A stretch of 64,000 nucleotides of DNA from the NCBI GenBank assembly GCA_022264855.1, contig JABYQU010000019.1, positions 496,001 through 560,000 on the forward strand, read 5' to 3'. This document shows, one piece after another, positions 58,616-64,000 of the stretch. Origin of the DNA: Lenzites betulinus. Its lineage: Eukaryota; Basidiomycota; Agaricomycetes; Polyporales; Polyporaceae. Under the pieces are notes generated by a model. It did not search any database, was not told where the DNA came from, and saw only the letters and a list, made by a program, of their open reading frames with translations. A program made the position numbers and the translations under genes. Numbering within the stretch: the first letter of the stretch is position 1; each line of letters starts with the position of its first letter.

Positions 58616-59127
58616 GATCATGGCTCATGGTCGGTTGAGGCCGTTGTGGGGCACGGCGGATTGAAGCCAGTCACCGCCCCCGCCCAGACTGTTCTCGATG
58701 AGTGAGTGCTATAGCACTGGTCGGAGAAATCAGCACGGCGAACAAGCTCCGAGTCCGACTTCCCGACTCACAGAGTCACTGGTCTGACGGCCCGCAGATA
58801 TTCGGCCCGCAGGGCTGAACGTTTGAACCGGGCTCAGGGAGTGGCACTGTCAGTGTGGCAGTCGGCGGTGGCTAGAGACGCTGAGGCCCCTGCTATAGCT
58901 AGTATGTAAGTCTAGACCTTTGACCTGCCTTCGCGCGCTTCACGCTGCCATGTTCAACTACTCTAAGTAGGAGGGTCGTTAGCTGGTCGCCGTCTTCCAG
59001 CGGTGCGTTGTCGCGCGTCACGTCGGAGTTCCCGGACGGGTGCGTTGAGGTGAATTGACAGGTCAAATGAGAGGTTGGCAGCGCTCTCGGACGGATTACA
59101 GTGGCAGCCTACTATGAATACATACAT
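58616..59127. other. Stretch without a gene
   Basis: About 510 bp between the secreted-protein promoter and the FunK1 relic. Nothing was recognised. Confidence 0.35.
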
Positions 59128-60302
59128 TCAGCTATTAACGAGTGACAAAATGCTCGAAGGAAGCTCGGTGGCATGCAGCTCGGGGTATTTAAGTAATGCC
59201 GTAGCGATGGACTGCTTTACCAGGGCATGAAATTCCTCCCAGAATTTACTCGGCTCGTCGTCCTCCGTGGGGGGGAGTGGTATGTTGTGATCGGACTTCT
59301 CGAAGATTTCGGCATCATACTAGTCCCGAAGTCTGTTGTTGTTGGCCTGTATGAGATCCACGAAGTATCTGCGCAAGGCTTGCACGAGCTTGCGTCCCAA
59401 CTTGCCCCAGGATTGCATCGGACGAAGGTCGAGTGGCCACCGAGGTTCCCACAGTAACTCAATTTTCTTGCGCCTGCACTCCGCCATGGTATCTTGTATC
59501 CAGCATGCAAGACTCTCTGGCAAGGAATCCAGGCGTCGACTGTTCCTGTAGCAGCAAAGAGCCCATACAAGAATGTAGAAGAAGGATTCGAGGTCGTGTC
59601 GATAAAAATGCTGCACCTCACCCCTAAGTGCCGCCGGGGTGAGACGGTCGATAGCCATGAAAGGCACCGTGCCTGTGATCTCAAAACCGGTGTGCATCTG
59701 GGGCACTGTAACATCGATTGCGAGATCCCAGTCGTTCAGGACTGCGTAGATCGTGTTGCCGCGGGTCCGATACATGAGATTGTCCAAATTCAGGTCCTGG
59801 TAATGGATGCCGTTGACCCAGTTGAAGTAGTGGACTGGCGGAGGAATTAGTCAACATGTCTAGTCTATGATGATATGGAGCCCACCTTCTGCGCACTGAA
59901 ACCAGGCGTCGATGAATGCGTCGCCGGATAGTCGCGTCAGCGGTGCGAGACGCTCCGTGGTAATCAAACGAGGCACACGGTACGACTCGACCTCCGCACC
60001 GTATGGCCCTCCAACGCGACGGGTGCGGAGAGGGATACCCAGCTGGCGTCGTACGGTGGCCGTAGTGTACCGGTCGTACTGCTTCTCGTCCACCACGATC
60101 GCGAAACGTGTCGAATGTGCATGTCGCGTGCTTCTTCTTGTCGTGACAGATCGAGGGGTAAACCTCTCGAATGCTGTAGAGGGGTGTAAGAAAACGGTTT
60201 GTGGGAAGACTGGAGTTCTTACAGAGCACATGAAGAGCCGTCACTGGGCGCATAGCTGGGGGAGTCCTGACTCTGGGACATGGCTTTGAACTCGGAGGGC
60301 AT
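59128..60302 (-). pseudogene. FunK1-type kinase, copy 3, broken by deletion and a premature stop
   Basis: The first exon is kept (MPSEFKAMSQSQDSPSYAPS at 60302, donor GTAAG). So is the start of the second (REVYPSICHDKKKHATCTFD). At about 60101 the sequence jumps straight into the kinase exon (VVDEKQYDRYTTATVRRQLG), skipping the part that corresponds to 51688-53171 in copy 2, about 1.48 kb. The joint is out of frame: the second-exon frame runs on as TFRDRGGREAVRP. The catalytic loop (GIHYQDLNLDNLMYR), DWD motif and RHDLESFFYILVWALCCY are still readable. In the last exon a TAG at 59320-59322 interrupts the reading after NNNRLRD. Beyond it the same frame continues with TEDDEPSKFWEEFHALVKQS to a normal end at 59128. 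It cannot make a full kinase. Confidence 0.88.
59827..60101. repeat. 275-bp segment nearly identical to 51413-51687
   Basis: Aligned by eye without gaps, the two segments differ at about 8 of 275 positions, including intron sequence. Exons on either side of this segment differ far more. The pattern points to recent copying between FunK1 copies 2 and 3. Confidence 0.85.
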
Positions 60303-61911
60303 AGCTGTCATATTCGCCGTGATTTAAACGTCGGGCGTGCTCGGCGGTTCAAGCATGGCCGCAGTAGTAATTGTAGTACAAGAACTTGAATTCGAAGGCC
60401 ACTCGGCGAGACTTGTAGGCGTTGCAGCGGCGACGAGTATCAATGCTCGCCCTGAGTGAAGACTTTTCTTCCCGCGTTCTATATAGTTTCCGTTTAGGTC
60501 GATGTCCGTTTACCTTCTGTGCGAGAATCGATGCCTGAAATGCTAGAAGCCAATGTATGTAGGCCGCGATGAGACGTTGAGCAAGAGCAAGAGCCGCCGA
60601 CTCGGAGTCGCCCCGTTTGCTCTTGACCATCATCATCAACACTCTCTTGGTTACTTGGCTCGTCCCAGGCTCGTCCCCACGACAAGTCATGCTCGTGTAC
60701 AACGCGTCCTCGCGCTGCTGAATGTTCTGAAACACCACTAGTACGATTATTGGTCCCTTTGGCTGGCTTTTCGTTTCTCGCTCTCTGCAGCTCGACGCAG
60801 TCCTCGCGCTTTTCCTTCCTACACTTACTGCGCCCGGCCACCCGAGGATCTGGTGCAACCGGTTCCTCGCTGTTCTGGTGCACATAAGGCTGCGTTTGTC
60901 TTTGCCTTACTCCTCTACCCGTACGCGCACCTCATTGGCTTCCTTTCAGCAGGTGATCGCGGGCGCAGCGAGGTCTTCACGCGCCCTGTGCCCATTCCTT
61001 AACCCCACCAGGTGCACGATACCTCTGGCATCGTACAACGGAGAGACTATATCTTTCAATCTCTCATCGGCGACTCTGTAGGTGCGTACACCCGCCAAGT
61101 GCCTTGGAATGCTCCACCGTTGCGATTGCTACGGTCGAGCATCTCAAGCTTGACCCTTTCTACTCAATCTTGAGTATCTCTTGTGTCGTGGAGGCGCAGG
61201 CTCTCGGTGCTGGCCTATGTTATGCATCATATTCAAACATATGGTTTCTCCTGCCTGGTAGTGTTAGGGCATAATCACTGGCTATCAGCTCAAGGCTGAC
61301 TCGTGCCACTGCCCAACTAAAATGCATGCCCATGACACTTGCACAGAGTTACTCCGTAAGGACAGCACAGGCACTCTCGCTTCGTGCGGACCAATGGACT
61401 ACTCACAGATCAGGATGCTCAGGCTGCGTCAGAGCCTCCGCTCGGCTGAAGGCCGTACTGTGACGAATTATAGATGGCTTTCCGTGTTATGTCGCGTCGC
61501 AGTGTATGTTTATGGCGAGCTTTCTGGCCCGGGGATAGAATGCGATGGCGGTGGACTGGGTTGGAGGGTATGTGGAGCCATGAGGCAGCTTCTTAACCTC
61601 ATGCAGGGCCAGTGCAAGGCCTCGCTGGGGCAATCATATCTAGAAGTAGCTGTGGACGACGCAGTCGAGATCACTTCCCAGAAGGGAGCAGGCGATGGAA
61701 ACAGCCATCCTGCACACTCGCTGGCGGCGAGGCATTTGCAAGATGGTGTACGCCGCAGAGTATCGTATCGTGGCGTATCACGGTGTGCCTGGTTGTGGTG
61801 TTCCAATGTGCACAGTACGAAAGCAGCAGTCGTTAATGCGCGGCCGGGCCATGTACCTAGTCATCGCTCCCCGTTTTGTCGAGCTTGCCAAAACCAGATA
61901 GCTACGGCGGC
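60303..61911. other. Stretch without a supportable gene
   Basis: About 1.6 kb. Two long frames occur (60349-60885 minus, 61322-61918 plus) but neither shows a motif, signal peptide or repeat. Nothing else was recognised. Confidence 0.35.
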
Positions 61912-61919
61912 GATATAAA
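61912..61919 (+). promoter_or_regulatory. TATA-like element before a possible short gene
   Basis: ATATAAAG is followed by a CT-rich leader (61930-62060) and an ATG in the context TAAAACATG at 62102. Confidence 0.4.
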
Positions 61920-62101
61920 GCGCGTCTCGTTCCCACCATTTTTCGCTTACCCCTCTCCTCTTGCCCTCAACATCCAGGCAATCGTTCATCGAGGGCATTA
62001 GAGCATTCACTCTCTTTGCCTAGCCTGCCCTCATCACCTTCCGTCGCTACCGCCCGCCCTTGAGCAACACCTCACCACCAGTCCTTACTATACTCTAAAA
62101 C

Positions 62102-62635
62102 ATGCACACATCGTCCGCGATTCAATATGACGCTCCTCAATACAAGCCGTCTCCCCACTCTTTCTTGCCCTTCGTATTTCCGTGTGATCGCCAGTTTCCT
62201 ATCTATGCCCACTGCAACTCCCAACGCAAAGTCAAAACGCCTCGCCTGCAATGCAACACCACGCACTTGGTCCCCCTTCGCCCCCAAAGTGACCTCATGG
62301 TAGATACCTTGACCCTTCTACCCTGGGTTCCGCTCAGACCGTGGTTCCCTCCAGCAAACTGTGGATTACCGCTACCCCGATCCCGAGCCCGAGAGAGACC
62401 AGCGGTCGAGCTTCGCACTGGTACGTCCGTGCGCCCGCGACACCGGATCGAGATGTTCACCGTCGAGTGGGATGTGCAGTCCGACATCTTCGAGAGCGAC
62501 GAAGACGACGTCGAGATCGAGATATCGCCGGTGCTCCCCACAACCCCGCACACCGCCAGTTCGGTCTCGACGAGCAAAAGCGCCAAGGCGCGCGTGAAAG
62601 CCCTCCTCACGGTGCGCCTCGATCTTCTTCGCTGA
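62102..62635 (+). CDS. Possible small protein of unknown function
   Basis: A TATA-like element and pyrimidine-rich leader stand upstream, as in expressed fungal genes. The frame starts MHTSSAIQYDAPQYKPSPHS. It ends with an acidic segment FTVEWDVQSDIFESDEDDVE, then IEISPVLPTTPHTASSVSTS and a basic tail. The middle is Pro/Arg-rich and may conceal an intron (for example GTATTT near 62175). I do not recognise the protein and the model is tentative. The acidic C-terminal part looks most convincingly coding. Confidence 0.3.
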   Translation: MHTSSAIQYDAPQYKPSPHSFLPFVFPCDRQFPIYAHCNSQRKVKTPRLQCNTTHLVPLRPQSDLMVDTLTLLPWVPLRPWFPPANCGLPLPRSRARERPAVELRTGTSVRPRHRIEMFTVEWDVQSDIFESDEDDVEIEISPVLPTTPHTASSVSTSKSAKARVKALLTVRLDLLR

Positions 62636-62962
62636 TATGCCCGGGTTCTGACGTGTTATGAAGGGCGCTATGTACTCCGTGAAGGCGTCGTGGGGCCGCG
62701 CCCGCCCCGCGAGGAAGTGATCATGGTTGCAATGTGTTGCTTGCATGCGCAGAAAGGCCCGCGATCGTCTCGCAAGATCGGTAATAAACGTATATATTCG
62801 TACTCCGTTATAAAGCCCTAGTGCCCTATGTACAGTAGTGTGTCCCTAGCTACGTCCGCACCCCCGTTAATGCATTGCCTCGCGTCTCCTCATTGACAAC
62901 GCGCATACTCCGCGAGCCTGTGGCTGCGGTAACACGTCCTACGCGGTGGTGGCGCTGTGTTC

Positions 62963-62970
62963 TATATAAG
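62963..62970 (+). promoter_or_regulatory. TATA box of the mL54 gene
   Basis: TATATAAG lies 56 nt before the ATG at 63026. Confidence 0.5.
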
Positions 62971-63025
62971 GCAATGGGCTTTTCCGTCGAGAGCGGGAGC
63001 GTGCACGGGCGCCTCTTTGTCCACC

Positions 63026-63470
63026 ATGTCCTTCGTGCAAACCTTCCGACGCCAGCTGCGCCTCAACGCCTTCTGCGCACCTCGCAGGTGTCTCGCCTCG
63101 CAGAGTGCGCCTGCAACAGCACCTGCGCACCCAGAGGCGGGTACAGCCCCCACAAAAACCGATGCGCGTGAGTACCACACCTGAACTGGCGCCATACACG
63201 ACGCACGCTCACGCCCGTCCCGCTCGATTCGTAGCGGCGCTCGCGGAATCGTCGTGTACGGAGAACACGGTGCTCGTCGGCGTGAACTACCTCAAGGGCC
63301 AGCCGGAGGTGCTCGCGCAGGCGGACGACGCGTACCCGCCCTGGCTCTGGACGCTCCTCCAGCCGAAGCAGATCCCCGACGACGGCCCGGGGGGCAAGGG
63401 CGAGAAGATCCGCCTGCGCAAGGCGAACCGCCAGCGGATACGGGACCAGAACTTCATGAAGACGCAGTAG
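63026..63470 (+). CDS. MRPL37: Mitochondrial large-subunit ribosomal protein mL54 (yeast MrpL37)
   Basis: The N-terminus MSFVQTFRRQLRLNAFCAPR is Arg-rich, without acidic residues, and fits a mitochondrial presequence. An intron (donor GTGAGT at about 63169, acceptor TAG at about 63234) restores ALAESSCTENTVLVGVNYLK. The conserved core is DDAYPPWLWTLLQPKQIPDD, and the C-terminus is IRLRKANRQRIRDQNFMKTQ. A Y-P-x-WLW core and an R-K-x-NR-x-x-I-x-x-x-NF end are hallmarks of the Ribosomal_L37 family (human MRPL54). It is a component of the mitochondrial 54S subunit. The gene appears intact with two exons. Confidence 0.87.
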
Positions 63471-63883
63471 GATGGGCGCGGGCGGGGCGGGTGGCGCCGG
63501 GTTTGCTGGTGAGTGTGCGAGCGTCGTTTGCGTTTCTAGCGGCGTGCTGACGCGACGGGGACAGGTTCGTACATGTACTTCCTGCTATTAATTTTCCCTC
63601 CTGTTATGGATGCATAGCTCTCACTATCCGTGGAGTCCGACACATTGGTTACCACATACAAAAGACGGTGGAATCACTTGTCAAGTCGACCGGAGTGAGC
63701 TGTCCTCGAAAAGATTGCTGGATTCGACATGCATCTACGTTCCAGTGGCAGAAAGCTGCAGCGCAACAAATAACAGCACATGCAGGAAAGCTCACAAAGC
63801 TACATCTACTAATGCCTCCTCTACATCTAGCTCACGAATAGTTCAGCTAGCTCTGCGGCGGGTCTAGACCGAGGCGGAGCGCA
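63471..63883. other. Convergent 3' flanks of the mL54 and Hel2-like genes
   Basis: About 410 bp without a gene. A small repeat-like run of CTACATCTA/CTCTACATCTAGCTC is at 63800-63835. Confidence 0.35.
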
Positions 63884-64000
63884 TCAGGTAGGGAAGGAGC
63901 CCAGCGTGAACAAAGTCTGCTTCTGCTTTCCCTTGCCCTTCTTCTTCCCGCCCGCACCCTGCTGGCCTTGCCCCTGCCCCTGGCTCTGACTCTGGCCGTT
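63884..64000 (-). CDS. HEL2: 3' end of a Hel2/ZNF598-like E3 ubiquitin ligase gene (cut by window)
   Basis: Only the last 38 codons are inside the window. They read NGQSQSQGQGQGQQGAGGKK, then KGKGKQKQTLFTLGSFPT and TGA at 63884. A KGKQKQTLFTLGSFPT-like tail after a Gly/Gln/Lys-rich stretch is what I remember as the C-terminus of basidiomycete Hel2-like proteins. These recognise collided ribosomes and ubiquitinate small-subunit proteins in ribosome quality control. The assignment rests on this short tail, so it is moderate. The decayed fragment at 54456-55430 appears to come from the region just upstream of this tail. Confidence 0.5.
   Translation of the reverse strand, partial: NGQSQSQGQGQGQQGAGGKKKGKGKQKQTLFTLGSFPT

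Noticed and set aside
60349..60885. A 178-codon minus-strand frame
   Set aside because: It has no motif, signal peptide or supporting promoter and overlaps an equally plausible frame of similar length.
61322..61918. A 198-codon plus-strand frame
   Set aside because: It has no recognisable motif and ends on the TATA-like element of the next candidate gene.

Overview
This is nuclear DNA of a filamentous basidiomycete, most likely an agaricomycete and plausibly a polypore. Genes are dense, sit on both strands and are broken by many short GT-AG introns of about 50-75 nt. FunK1-type fungal kinases, KNH/Kre9-like secreted proteins and lineage-specific F-box proteins are all typical of Agaricomycetes. 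Gene models were assembled by eye from open frames, splice signals and remembered protein families. Exon joints were worked out to the base only where this is stated.

Layout. 0.3-1.5 kb: an unknown protein with two W/Y-rich repeats (minus strand). 3.1-3.5 kb: a stranded C-terminal piece of a family 8 glycosyltransferase. 4.7-13.5 kb: two related F-box genes on opposite strands, with cytosolic glutamyl-tRNA synthetase and a metallophosphoesterase between them. 13.8-20.9 kb: 2-isopropylmalate synthase with a duplicated C-terminal half, splicing factor SF3b2, and eIF4A divergent from SF3b2. 21.8-25.7 kb: a small dual-specificity phosphatase, a 2.2 kb stretch without a gene, and a Rab GTPase. 26-31.3 kb: ATP synthase epsilon, a seven-zinc-knuckle Gis2/CNBP protein, cytochrome c oxidase subunit IV and proteasome subunit Rpn8. 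31.9-46.5 kb: an MFS transporter, fibrillarin, a PMT2-type O-mannosyltransferase, a Ubp3/USP10-like deubiquitinase and a large coiled-coil protein.

The last 17 kb are different. They hold two full-length FunK1 kinase genes, a third broken FunK1 copy, a decayed copy of the 3' end of the coiled-coil gene, a decayed C-terminal piece of a Hel2/ZNF598-like E3 ligase, tandem repeats and long non-coding stretches. A small intact secreted-protein gene lies among the relics. Mitochondrial ribosomal protein mL54 and the 3' end of the apparent intact Hel2-like gene close the window.

The first 46 kb are mostly housekeeping genes, many for translation and RNA work (GluRS, eIF4A, SF3b2, Gis2, fibrillarin). 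They are not an operon and share no obvious pathway. The most unusual material is the duplication-rich 46.5-60.3 kb block, whose FunK1 copies are mosaics of one another, and the tandemly duplicated regulatory half of the leucine-pathway enzyme. No tRNA, rRNA, CRISPR array or intact transposon was recognised.
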